Assembly (NCBI GenBank): GCA_002431305.1
Contig: DJEG01000107.1
Location: forward strand, 1-11,762
Origin: Ruminococcaceae bacterium UBA5904
GTDB taxonomy: Bacteria; Bacillota; Clostridia; Oscillospirales; Acutalibacteraceae
Direction: 5' to 3'
DNA: 11,762 bases
The notes under the pieces are model-generated. The model did not search any database. It had not been told where the DNA came from and worked only from the letters and a program-made list of their open reading frames with translations. Made by a program: the position numbers and the translations under genes. Below are positions 1-7,577 of this stretch, in pieces. Numbering within the stretch: the stretch's first letter is position 1; every line of letters begins with the position of its first letter.

Positions 1-1403
1 TTTACGAATGTAACGGTGTATTCATTCGTATCAAACTGTGCGTCAAGTCTTACCGTACCGCCGTGAGCAGGAGCAAGATCGGAAACGGAGTTTTCGGACG
101 TGTAAGCATTTAAATCCTTATCAACCCATGAAGTAAATGTATTACCCGTTTTTTCGGGGATGTCTGAAAGAATATTCGTGTTTTCGAGGTCTGCATAAAG
201 AACGGTCTGCGAATTTACGAGTACGTCATCCGAGTAATATTCGATAACGAAGTCCTTGTCAAGCGCATTGTATGCGTTTACAAGTCTTTCGGTTGCTGTG
301 TCAATCGCTTCCTGCGCTGCCTCGATATTTTCGTAATTTGCGGTATCGTCCTCGTTAACTTTTACGGTAACGGGTGTGTTCAGTACATTCATCGCATTTT
401 CAAGAGCAGAGAGATATACCGAATATGAAAGAGGCGCGTAGTGACTCTTTGCCTCAACAGCCATTGCAATAGCATCGCGCAGTGCGGTTGTATCGTACGC
501 GTCAAACTGGAAGCCGAACGACATGCAGTGACCGTAAACGAGCCCGTTCTGATTTGTCGGAACGTTGCTCTGCGAATAGCTCATAACCTGTACGCTTTCG
601 CCCGCAGCCGGAACATCGCCCTTTATCGGCGTATATGCTGTTGCGATAAACGGCGTGTTGTCCGTATGACCGTGCATACCGCCCTGTCTGCATGAAAACA
701 GCGTTGAGAAATTTGTTCTGAAATGAATTTCCGTACCCTTTGTTCCGACCGAAACGGCGTCCTGTTCGGTTCCGCTGCCTCCGCTCTGTTTCGTTCCCGA
801 AAGACGGTATACGTGGTCATGTCCGCCGTTAGCAACAACCGCAATCATCCATGACGATATATTGCCTAAATCCTCAAGCTTTGTTGTTGTATATCTGTCG
901 ATTGAATACTGAGCGTAAGCGTTTTTAAAAACCGATTCAAATGTTTTGCCGAATACAAATCCCCAGTGCCAGCTTCCGTCGTAGCTATGCACGGTATCGG
1001 GATTTGTCATATTTCCGTCGCTTGCGGATTTTGCGCTCGTGGCATTATATCCCCCGAGCTGTGTAACGCTCCAGCCCTCAATGTTACTGTACGCCGTTGC
1101 CGATACTTTTGAAGCCGTGTTTTTCTTTTCAAGCTTCAGAAGTTCAATCACGACCGCTGCGGTCATGTCATCCGCTTCCGTCTGAGAAGCAAACTCTGTG
1201 TTTTTCGCACTCTCGAGAACAGCCGTAAGAGCCGAAACGTCGGCATAATCATCGGCATTTACAGCCTCTGCCTGCGCGATGATTTCATCGAGCTTTGTAC
1301 AGTCAATATCTGCCGCCGAGGTCGTAAAGCCTGCTGCGATACACGACACGAGCAGTAAAGCCGAAAGAGTAAGCGAAAGAACTTTTTTTAATCCTTTTTG
1401 CAT
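1..1403 (-). CDS. Secreted FIVAR / Listeria-Bacteroides-repeat surface protein (3' end outside window)
   Basis: An open frame of 467 complete codons runs off the left edge, so the C-terminus is missing. The start ATG (1403-1401) is preceded by a strong AAAGGAG ribosome site 7 bases upstream. Residues 1-31 form a signal peptide (KK, a hydrophobic core, then TTSAA-D). Cys21 in LLVSC also fits a lipobox, so a lipoprotein cannot be excluded. Residues 32-92 and 304-383 are alanine-rich helical segments with the L..AI..A...Y....L..AL..A pattern of FIVAR domains. Residues 385-460 resemble a Listeria-Bacteroides (InlB B-type) repeat, including NTFTSWVDKD and a final RLDAQFD strand. Residues 100-300 are rich in Trp, His, Gly and Tyr (for example SWHWGFVFGKTF, GGHDHVYR) and match no family I recognise. 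Only 23 bases separate it from the upstream beta-helix gene, so co-transcription is likely. The role is inferred to be at the cell surface, as an adhesin or carbohydrate-associated protein. Confidence 0.8.
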   Translation of the reverse strand, partial: MQKGLKKVLSLTLSALLLVSCIAAGFTTSAADIDCTKLDEIIAQAEAVNADDYADVSALTAVLESAKNTEFASQTEADDMTAAVVIELLKLEKKNTASKVSATAYSNIEGWSVTQLGGYNATSAKSASDGNMTNPDTVHSYDGSWHWGFVFGKTFESVFKNAYAQYSIDRYTTTKLEDLGNISSWMIAVVANGGHDHVYRLSGTKQSGGSGTEQDAVSVGTKGTEIHFRTNFSTLFSCRQGGMHGHTDNTPFIATAYTPIKGDVPAAGESVQVMSYSQSNVPTNQNGLVYGHCMSFGFQFDAYDTTALRDAIAMAVEAKSHYAPLSYSVYLSALENAMNVLNTPVTVKVNEDDTANYENIEAAQEAIDTATERLVNAYNALDKDFVIEYYSDDVLVNSQTVLYADLENTNILSDIPEKTGNTFTSWVDKDLNAYTSENSVSDLAPAHGGTVRLDAQFDTNEYTVTFV

Positions 1404-1426
1404 TTTTTTCTCCTTTCAAAATTTAT

Positions 1427-3049
1427 TTATAATCTGTCAAACAGATAGTGAACCGCGCCGAAAAATTTAAATAATATCGGAGCGAGAACTGCTTTGATTT
1501 TTACAAACGGGTCGATTTTTTTGCCGTCGCCAATGCCCTGCGAATCAAAACAGCCGATGTTGTGCGTATTGCCGAGTGGATTGCCGTAATAATCCTGTTC
1601 GCCCATATTCTCCTCAACCTGAATTCCCTTGCCGATAAGCGGAGAAGAGGCTGAAAGAATGTACGAATTTATATCGTATAAGTCACCGCCGACGAATCCC
1701 GCATAAGCCATTGTATTATTTTTTGCAGCCATGGGAATCGTATAGTTTATAAAGCAGTTGTTCGTCATTACTCCGTCAAACTTATGTACTCCGGCGATTG
1801 AATTCTTTCTTGTAACCTGTATTTTTCCGACTGCCTTTGAAGAAATGAAAACATTATTAGCTATGGTCGCGTCGACAAGATTCGAGAAATCATAATCTCC
1901 GCCGTCTATAATCGTATTATTATAGAATTTAAAATTCGTCATACCGACAGTGGCGTTTTTGCCGCCGAGTAACTGTGCAGCGTTATTAAGAGCCTTGTTA
2001 TCGTTTACGGAAAGACAGTAACGAACCGTATTGTTTCTGTTTTGCGTTTCGTCGTCGTAAACGCAGTTCTGCATGAAACGAACATTGTCGTGCGAATAAA
2101 CATATTGAACCGTGCTGTCCGTAACCCAGCCGTCAAAGTCTATTGCCATTCCATCCTTTGTATTGGTTGAACCTGCAATTTCGCAGTGTTCGACAGTAAC
2201 TTTTTTTGAATGGGACATCCATATCGGAGCTGTAGCAAAATCATCGTAAAGAGAAGCATTGATAATTTTGCAGTTTCTGACTGTCGAATTATAAACGGAA
2301 CTTATTATAATACCGTCATAAAAAACATTATTAATTGATAAATTTTCACACAAAAGATTTTTTAAATATGATTCTTCGGGTGAAACGAAATATCCGTTAG
2401 CGTTTTCCGCGCTGTTTCCGGTTATATAAATACCGTATCCGCAGTCTTTTATATCAATATTTCGAATCGTCACATCTCTGAGATGTCCTGCGCCGATTGT
2501 CCATATCGCAATTGAAGCATGCCAAAAAACAGCCTGACTTTCTACACGACATTGAAAGATATCGTGTATCGAGCAGTTTTCAATCGTAATTCCGCGCATT
2601 TCGCTTTTTTCGCAGGAAACAAAAATACCCATACCGTTCGGAGCTGAAATATCAAGTCCGTCAATCGTCCAGTAACTTAAATCAACAATTCTGATTACTG
2701 CTTTATCATCATTGACGGTAAGTGCCGGTTTTCCGAGCTTTTCAACGTCGCCGTATGCGCCGAGCGTAATGGGATTTTCCTCGGTACCGCTGCCCTTTGC
2801 GTCAAACTGACCGACAAAACTGTCTCCCGCCTTGAAAAGTATTTTATCTCCCGCCGAATACTCAACGGACGACGCTTTTTCAACGGTTTTCCACGCAGAG
2901 TCCGCGCTTGTTCCCGAATTGCCGTCGTCGCCGTTAACGCTGTCGACATAATATGTCGTTCCGACGTTTGAGGCAAACGATAACGGGCTGATTGACATTA
3001 TCATTACTATTGCGATAATAACGGATAATGCTGCTTTCATCTTATTCAT
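1427..3049 (-). CDS. Secreted right-handed parallel beta-helix protein (pectate-lyase-like fold)
   Basis: This 540-residue protein has a signal peptide at residues 1-26 (cleavage likely SFA-SN). The N-terminal cap at residues 31-59 (YYVDSVNGDDGNSGT, then AWKTVEKA) is the DUF1565-like opening seen on many extracellular beta-helix proteins and polysaccharide lyases. Residues 90-480 show repeated short strands of the type I-x-N-C-x-I and V-R-N-C-K-I, typical of parallel beta-helix coils. No family-defining catalytic residues could be assigned, so a lyase, hydrolase or epimerase activity is not proven. The last 31 residues form a hydrophobic and basic amphipathic tail (FVKIKAVLAPILFKFF), similar to the tail of the upstream gene's product. 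An AGAAGG ribosome site lies about 12 bases before ATG 3049-3047; ATG at codon 4 is a less likely alternative. It lies 80 bases downstream of the 749-residue beta-helix gene and 23 bases before the FIVAR gene, which suggests an operon. Confidence 0.85.
   Translation of the reverse strand: MNKMKAALSVIIAIVMIMSISPLSFASNVGTTYYVDSVNGDDGNSGTSADSAWKTVEKASSVEYSAGDKILFKAGDSFVGQFDAKGSGTEENPITLGAYGDVEKLGKPALTVNDDKAVIRIVDLSYWTIDGLDISAPNGMGIFVSCEKSEMRGITIENCSIHDIFQCRVESQAVFWHASIAIWTIGAGHLRDVTIRNIDIKDCGYGIYITGNSAENANGYFVSPEESYLKNLLCENLSINNVFYDGIIISSVYNSTVRNCKIINASLYDDFATAPIWMSHSKKVTVEHCEIAGSTNTKDGMAIDFDGWVTDSTVQYVYSHDNVRFMQNCVYDDETQNRNNTVRYCLSVNDNKALNNAAQLLGGKNATVGMTNFKFYNNTIIDGGDYDFSNLVDATIANNVFISSKAVGKIQVTRKNSIAGVHKFDGVMTNNCFINYTIPMAAKNNTMAYAGFVGGDLYDINSYILSASSPLIGKGIQVEENMGEQDYYGNPLGNTHNIGCFDSQGIGDGKKIDPFVKIKAVLAPILFKFFGAVHYLFDRL
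1432..1446. repeat. Short perfect inverted repeat at the end of the 540-residue beta-helix gene
   Basis: ATCTGT and ACAGAT arms of 6 bases flank a 3-base spacer. The repeat covers the last codons of the beta-helix gene, just before the FIVAR gene's ribosome site. No T-run follows directly, so it is not a clear terminator. It could be an RNA hairpin that protects or separates the two messages, or chance. Confidence 0.3.
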
Positions 3050-3100
3050 TTTTTCTTTTTGCCTTCTTTCAAATTGTTTTTTTGTTTATCTAACGGAAAT

Positions 3101-3115
3101 TTTAATCCGATTAAA
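3101..3115. repeat. Perfect 7-base inverted repeat in the gap between the two beta-helix genes
   Basis: The arms TTTAATC and GATTAAA flank one central base in the 80-base gap. The arm size and short spacing resemble an operator rather than a terminator, since no GC-rich stem or T-run follows. No convincing promoter was found beside it, so a regulatory role is only inferred. Confidence 0.35.
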
Positions 3116-3129
3116 TACTTAAAATCGTT

Positions 3130-5379
3130 TTACCCGCCGAATACGGACGCGATTTTATGAATCAGTTCAAAGAGAGGTCTCAACATGACGAACAGTTTAT
3201 CCTGACGTGACAGAGATTCTCCGTTTACGTTTTTTATAACAGGGTACTCATGGAAATCGATACCCATAGCCTGCGAGTTGAAAATCTTTACCTCACTGTT
3301 GTCGGAATATTTGCAAAGTCTGCTGATCCTGCCGCTGTTCTGATTAAAACGCATTGAATTAAGTACGGTTGTATCTCCGCCGTTAAGATTATATATATAA
3401 CCGTCCTTTGCCGTTCCGTCACTGCCGGAGTTTACAATCGTAACACTGCTGTTTTTTCCGGTAAAGAAACTTTTTCCTCCGTATATAAAGCAGTTAAGTA
3501 TAATAACGTTTACGGATTCGGAAACTTTTATATATTCTGCGTTCTTTCTTGAAATCGGGTCAAAATAATATTTAAACAGATTTTCCTCCGTTAATCTGTT
3601 TTTAAGTTCGGGGATATCAAAATTGCCGTAACCGTTTCTCGAAAGACATGTGGCGTTTTGCAGACAACCCTCGATATTAACGTTTTTACACGACGAGAAG
3701 TCAAGCATATTCTCCTGACAGCATCCGACGAGTTTTTTTATAAACACGTTATTCGAATTTTCAAAACGTACGCCGGTTGATGCGAGCGTTATACAGGTGT
3801 TGACAACGTACGCGCCGTCACTGTTGCTGTAAACAGCGGGAGAAGTTTTCATATAATTTCCGCTGTCATCCGTCGGATTGTTAAGCGGATAATCAATTCT
3901 GATACCCGAAACGCCTGAATTCTCACCCAGAGCAATAAGCGGTTTATCATCCTCGCCGTAACCGTAGAATGAAAGAATCAGCGTTCCCGCACTGTTCCCG
4001 CTCTGACAGCGAGACGCGACTGATGAAGAACCGCGGAGTTCAACGTTATCGGGAACGGAAATCGGATTATCCATTCTGTAAAGTCCCGCCGGAATGTAAA
4101 CGACTCCGCCGACGGTTTTTGCTGAATCAAGAACCGACTGAAGATCGTTTGAAATATCTGTTTTGCCTGTTTTGTCAAGTTTAGCGATAAAGAGATTTTC
4201 GGACGGTTTTATGTGTTTTGAATTGTAATCGATTTCGGCGGTACCGACCGACGTATTATATTTTTTTATGTTCCGTGCTCTTGTTTTTCCGTTTATTTCA
4301 ACATTAGTAAAACTGAGATAGCTTTTATACGGATTATAGATCGCAAAATTACTTCCCTCTATCTTTCCGCCGTAAAATGAAGCGCCCCACTGTTTTCCCG
4401 ATACGGCGACTGCTGATTTTTCCGCATAGAATCCGTAATCGCAGTCTGTAATATTCATATTAAAAAACGTTCCGCCGAAAGCGTATCTGATGCCCTTTTT
4501 TACGTTAACCCCGTATTTACTGTCCGAAACCTTGATATCTGCGAATTCCGCAAATTCGAGATCGCCGAGAACAAGTCCCGTACGGTTTGCGCGAGTATAA
4601 GCGTTAAGCTTACCAATTTCGGGAGCGTTGAATTCGTCTCCCGACTGAGCCCAGTATTTATTAAGGAAATAAAGCGTTTTGTATGTATCGACATCCGCCG
4701 AATTGTATGAACTCAATCCCTGATAAAGACAAGTTCCTTTTACGTTTTCCGCGGTAAACATTTCATGACACTGATATACGCCGTTTTCACACTCCGCGCT
4801 TACTCCTATACCGCGGTATGAATTAATCAGCGTACAGTTTTTTACCGTTGAAAGCATATAGTCCTCATTTCCCGTTACGTAAAACGTAAACGGATAAGGC
4901 TTAACGTCATCAAGAGACTGATTCGGATACCACACTGTAAGTCCGACCGCGCCCGCAGACGCTCCGACGGTAATAAGTCCCGGAGACATAACGTCCTCGC
5001 TTTTTACATCGGCAATTATAACCGTACCGTAATTGTTTCCCTCGTCCGGGTCTTGCCAATCACCCGTCAGTGTGACGAACTGTTTTATTTTAATATTATC
5101 CGTAATGCGGTACTTTCCGACAGGAAGAAAAACCGTACCTCCGCCGTTCGAAGCGCAGTCGTCAACAGCCCGCTGAATTACGGCGGTACAGTCGTTTATT
5201 CCGGTATTATCCGCATTATACGGAAACTCTGTCACAACAATATCCGCAATTACGATATCGTCCGTTTCATAAACCGTATTAACAACTTTCGGAGTTTGCG
5301 TATATTCGGCATACGAAACCACTGATAATGCGGAAATAATAACATGCATTGTCATTATAAACGCAATTCCTTTTTTCAT
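3130..5379 (-). CDS. Secreted tandem beta-helix protein with two pectate-lyase-3-type domains
   Basis: This 749-residue protein has a signal peptide at residues 1-24 (VVSYA-EY). It carries two copies of the Pectate_lyase_3 opening motif. The first is at about residues 45-110 (FPYNADNTGINDCTAVIQRA, then GGGTVFLPVGKY). The second is at about 390-465 (TGKTDISNDLQSVLDSA, then GGVVYIPAGLYR). Each is followed by beta-helix coils with N/C ladders. Two tandem beta-helices is the architecture of GH55 beta-1,3-glucanases, which is one possible assignment, but no active site was confirmed. Tailspike-like or surface-structural roles are also possible. The C-terminal 27 residues form an amphipathic tail (LFVMLRPLFELIHKIA). 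The ribosome site GAAGGAG (5397-5391) lies 11 bases before the ATG. It is the first gene of the three-gene minus-strand cluster, and its leader holds a (TCTG)18 tract and a terminator-like hairpin, so expression may be attenuated or phase variable. Confidence 0.85.
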   Translation of the reverse strand: MKKGIAFIMTMHVIISALSVVSYAEYTQTPKVVNTVYETDDIVIADIVVTEFPYNADNTGINDCTAVIQRAVDDCASNGGGTVFLPVGKYRITDNIKIKQFVTLTGDWQDPDEGNNYGTVIIADVKSEDVMSPGLITVGASAGAVGLTVWYPNQSLDDVKPYPFTFYVTGNEDYMLSTVKNCTLINSYRGIGVSAECENGVYQCHEMFTAENVKGTCLYQGLSSYNSADVDTYKTLYFLNKYWAQSGDEFNAPEIGKLNAYTRANRTGLVLGDLEFAEFADIKVSDSKYGVNVKKGIRYAFGGTFFNMNITDCDYGFYAEKSAVAVSGKQWGASFYGGKIEGSNFAIYNPYKSYLSFTNVEINGKTRARNIKKYNTSVGTAEIDYNSKHIKPSENLFIAKLDKTGKTDISNDLQSVLDSAKTVGGVVYIPAGLYRMDNPISVPDNVELRGSSSVASRCQSGNSAGTLILSFYGYGEDDKPLIALGENSGVSGIRIDYPLNNPTDDSGNYMKTSPAVYSNSDGAYVVNTCITLASTGVRFENSNNVFIKKLVGCCQENMLDFSSCKNVNIEGCLQNATCLSRNGYGNFDIPELKNRLTEENLFKYYFDPISRKNAEYIKVSESVNVIILNCFIYGGKSFFTGKNSSVTIVNSGSDGTAKDGYIYNLNGGDTTVLNSMRFNQNSGRISRLCKYSDNSEVKIFNSQAMGIDFHEYPVIKNVNGESLSRQDKLFVMLRPLFELIHKIASVFGG

Positions 5380-5390
5380 GTTATTTTCGT

Positions 5391-5397
5391 CTCCTTC
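5391..5397 (-). promoter_or_regulatory. Ribosome binding site of the tandem beta-helix gene
   Basis: GAAGGAG on the minus strand lies 11 bases before ATG 5379-5377. It fixes the start of the 749-residue protein, and it lies 23 bases beyond the T-rich tail of the leader hairpin. Read-through of that hairpin would therefore be needed for expression from the upstream promoter. Confidence 0.7.
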
Positions 5398-5419
5398 GTA
5401 TTTGTAAATGTAAAGATAT

Positions 5420-5461
5420 AAAACAAAGCACCGGCCGCGTAAAAGTTTACGCAGTCAGTGC
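5420..5461 (-). terminator. Intrinsic-terminator-like hairpin in the leader of the tandem beta-helix gene
   Basis: On the minus strand, 5461-5446 pairs with 5443-5428 to give a 16-position stem. It includes the perfect arms GCGTAAA/TTTACGC and GCAC/GTGC, two G-U pairs and one A-C mismatch. The stem is followed directly by TTTGTTTT (5427-5420). It could end transcripts coming from the alpha/beta hydrolase gene or act as an attenuator of the beta-helix operon. A weak promoter is also readable within it (TTTACG, 17 bases, TATATC), which would restart transcription just after the hairpin. Confidence 0.6.
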
Positions 5462-5463
5462 CG

Positions 5464-5610
<147 letters not shown>

Positions 5611-5644
5611 CGGGTTTGTCAACCCCTTTTCGGAAATTAATTAA

Positions 5645-5673
5645 ATTATATAAAAATTTCTGTATAACTTCAA
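5645..5673 (-). promoter_or_regulatory. Promoter candidate for the beta-helix operon leader
   Basis: On the minus strand a TTGAAG -35 (5673-5668) and a consensus TATAAT -10 (5650-5645) are separated by 17 bases. Transcription would begin near 5638. The message would carry the leader frame, the CAGA tract and the hairpin before reaching the 749-residue gene. A second, weaker pair, TTGACA (5622-5617) with AACAAT (5599-5594) at 17 bases, would instead start inside the repeat. Confidence 0.5.
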
Positions 5674-5724
5674 TATGTTTAAGGAATAATCGTCAATAAT
5701 TTATTGCGATTTGTCTTAAAAATT

Positions 5725-5743
5725 AAAAAAAGAGGTAAACCCC
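5725..5743 (-). terminator. Weak terminator after the alpha/beta hydrolase gene
   Basis: Ten bases past the hydrolase stop codon, GGGG and CCTC can form a 4-pair stem (one G-U) around TTTA, followed by seven T on the minus strand. The stem is short, so termination would be inefficient. The stronger hairpin at 5461-5420 may serve as back-up. Confidence 0.35.
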
Positions 5744-5752
5744 GAATGAAAT

Positions 5753-6706
5753 TTACAGATATTTATCCATAAATTCCTTGACCTTCGCTTCGTATGATGC
5801 GGGGTCTTTTTTGTAACTCTCGGCGTGTTCGGCGTCATCGACTATCAGCAGATCCTTTTCGCCCGGACACGCTTCGTACAGTTCGAATACCATTGTTGTC
5901 GGGACGAAATCGTCCGTCGCTCCGTGGATGAACAGCACGGGGACTTTCGCGTTCTTAACCATGTCTATCGGCGCAGCCTCTTTTATGCTCATGCCCGTCG
6001 CCGCGCGGTGGATTACCGCAACCGCGTTAAGAAGCGGGAACGCGGGAACGTGCGCCTTGTCAAGATTCGATTTAAATTCGTCGATCATCGACGTGTAACC
6101 GCAGTCGGCTACTGTGAACTTAACGTTTTCGGGAAGCGTATCGCTGCCCGTCATAGCCGTAACCGTCGCGCATCCCATTGAGATGCCGTGCAGGAAAATT
6201 TCTATATCGGCCCCGAACGTGTCGATCATGAAATCAAGCCATTCAAGGCCGTCGCGCGCTTCGCGCTGACCGAACGTAATGAGTCCGCCCTCGCTCTGTC
6301 CCGCCGCCTGGTGGTCGACCATGAAAACGTTTATGCCGTTGTCGTGATAGAATTTTGTGAATCTGCCGAACTCATCCCTTGCGTTAGAGCGGTAGCCGTG
6401 CGAGAGGAAAACAAACTTTTTCGAATCGTTCTCTGCGGGCAGAAAATACGCTTTAAGCGCGTGGTTTTCCTCATTCGTTCTCGTGAATTCAATGAGAGAC
6501 TGCTCCTTAAACCACTTTTCGCCGTCGGTCTCCTTGTACGGCTTGTAGTCGGGCTTTTTCTGCGCCTGTTTGTCTGCAAGCGAGAAAACGAACGGCGGAA
6601 TGTGTGCGCGTCTGCCCATAACTTCGTAATATACAAGCCCCGTCAGCGCGGAGTACGTGCCCGCCGCCGCGGCGGCGATAAGAGCTGTCTTAACGTGTCT
6701 GTTCAT
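5753..6706 (-). CDS. Membrane-anchored alpha/beta hydrolase
   Basis: This 317-residue protein is predicted to be an esterase- or peptidase-like serine hydrolase of the alpha/beta fold, similar in layout to Bacillus YqkD-type proteins. Residues 5-29 form an N-terminal hydrophobic anchor, so the enzyme probably faces outward at the membrane. The oxyanion motif is SHGYRSN (102-108). The nucleophile elbow is GISMG with Ser176. The acid is Asp265 in HGATDDFVP, and the base is His294 in DDAEHAES. The full triad is therefore present, and the length is normal for the family. The ATG has an ideal GGAGG site 8 bases upstream and its own promoter at 6774-6745. It is a single-gene transcript by appearance. 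The substrate cannot be deduced. Confidence 0.9.
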   Translation of the reverse strand: MNRHVKTALIAAAAAGTYSALTGLVYYEVMGRRAHIPPFVFSLADKQAQKKPDYKPYKETDGEKWFKEQSLIEFTRTNEENHALKAYFLPAENDSKKFVFLSHGYRSNARDEFGRFTKFYHDNGINVFMVDHQAAGQSEGGLITFGQREARDGLEWLDFMIDTFGADIEIFLHGISMGCATVTAMTGSDTLPENVKFTVADCGYTSMIDEFKSNLDKAHVPAFPLLNAVAVIHRAATGMSIKEAAPIDMVKNAKVPVLFIHGATDDFVPTTMVFELYEACPGEKDLLIVDDAEHAESYKKDPASYEAKVKEFMDKYL

Positions 6707-6744
6707 ATATGTAACCTCCGTTAATGTTGAATTGTCATACGTAT

Positions 6745-6774
6745 ATTATAATAGTTTTATTAACAGTAAGTCAA
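6745..6774 (-). promoter_or_regulatory. Promoter of the alpha/beta hydrolase gene
   Basis: TTGACT (6774-6769) and TATAAT (6750-6745) on the minus strand are separated by 18 bases. The -10 is consensus and the -35 matches five of six. Start of transcription is expected near 6738, about 30 bases before the ATG. This separates the hydrolase from the toxin-antitoxin-like genes upstream on the same strand. Confidence 0.7.
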
Positions 6775-6821
6775 CAGGCCGAACGCTTGATTTATATTAA
6801 ATTAAGTGATAGAATGTATTA

Positions 6822-7577
6822 TCAAATGCTGTAGCAAAAATGAAGCAAATCCAAAATCGTATTTATATTAACATTTTTTATATCCAAAGATTTTAAATCA
6901 ACATCTTCTTTTTGTATCTCAGTCAAGAATCGTCTCATGTCTTCGGCAACGTTGTCATTTAAACTTTGCTTTGTATTTGCCGAAAGCAATCGGGCAAGTC
7001 TGAAAATATCGTTCTTGTGCTTTTTTATGTTTTTTGAATCAATGCTTTCTCCGTTTTCTTTACGGTCTTTTAAGTCAAGCCATGCTTTTGCTTTAAACGG
7101 AATCAAGCAGGCGGGACTCAGTACGGAGATTCCGTCAATAACTGTTTTTCCGCATTTAAGCAATTCATAATAATCTTTATTCAAAAGAATCGCCGAAAGA
7201 CTTGATATTTCGTCGTCAATAGGCAAAGGGGTAAGTATTGAATTATCGTCGACAATAATGTAATCCGGGTTTTTGGAAAAAATTTCAAGCATATACGGAT
7301 ATTCATTATTTTTCGGAGACGTAAAACGATAAAACTGCGCTTTTGACGTTGCTTTATTAATATGCGAATATCCGGCATCGCGTATGAATTCCCAAAATTT
7401 TTTCCCGAATTCGGCGGTAAGCGACTCTACTATAAAAACAATATCAATATCTTTTGTCGCACGGAAAGAAAGTCCTTCGTCGAACATTATCAAGTCGCAC
7501 GCGGTACCTCCGATTATCACATACTGACTGTCAAATTCAGAAAAATATTCTTTAAATTTATCTATTCCCTTTACCAT
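6822..7577 (-). CDS. AbiEii-like nucleotidyltransferase (toxin-like partner)
   Basis: This 251-residue protein is of the AbiEii/AbiGii nucleotidyltransferase family (MNT fold). The signature is IIGGTACDL at about residues 21-29, followed by FRATKDIDIVF at 38-48, where Asp43 and Asp45 are the expected metal ligands. A conserved DDEISSLSAILL stretch and a KAKAWLDLKDR helix follow, as in the type IV toxin-antitoxin nucleotidyltransferases I recall. The ATG at 7577-7575 is chosen because AAGGAG lies 11 bases upstream. The longer frame to GTG 7613 lacks a ribosome site and would add 12 poorly matching residues. The ATG overlaps the stop of the upstream gene as ATGGTAA, which implies translational coupling. 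By family knowledge these enzymes can modify tRNA or use nucleotides to poison the cell; activity here is inferred. The gene looks more AT-rich than the flanking hydrolase and transporter genes. No good terminator follows; only a TGATA/TATCA hairpin overlaps the stop. Confidence 0.85.
   Translation of the reverse strand: MVKGIDKFKEYFSEFDSQYVIIGGTACDLIMFDEGLSFRATKDIDIVFIVESLTAEFGKKFWEFIRDAGYSHINKATSKAQFYRFTSPKNNEYPYMLEIFSKNPDYIIVDDNSILTPLPIDDEISSLSAILLNKDYYELLKCGKTVIDGISVLSPACLIPFKAKAWLDLKDRKENGESIDSKNIKKHKNDIFRLARLLSANTKQSLNDNVAEDMRRFLTEIQKEDVDLKSLDIKNVNINTILDLLHFCYSI

Noticed and set aside
1435..1440. TTGACA on the minus strand as a -35 box before the FIVAR gene
   Set aside because: The TATAAA-like sequence lies only a few bases away, not 16-18. 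The hexamer is part of a small inverted repeat inside the upstream gene's end.
6188..6724. Long plus-strand open frame of 178 codons
   Set aside because: It is antisense to the alpha/beta hydrolase gene, whose complete catalytic triad and ribosome site show the minus strand is coding.
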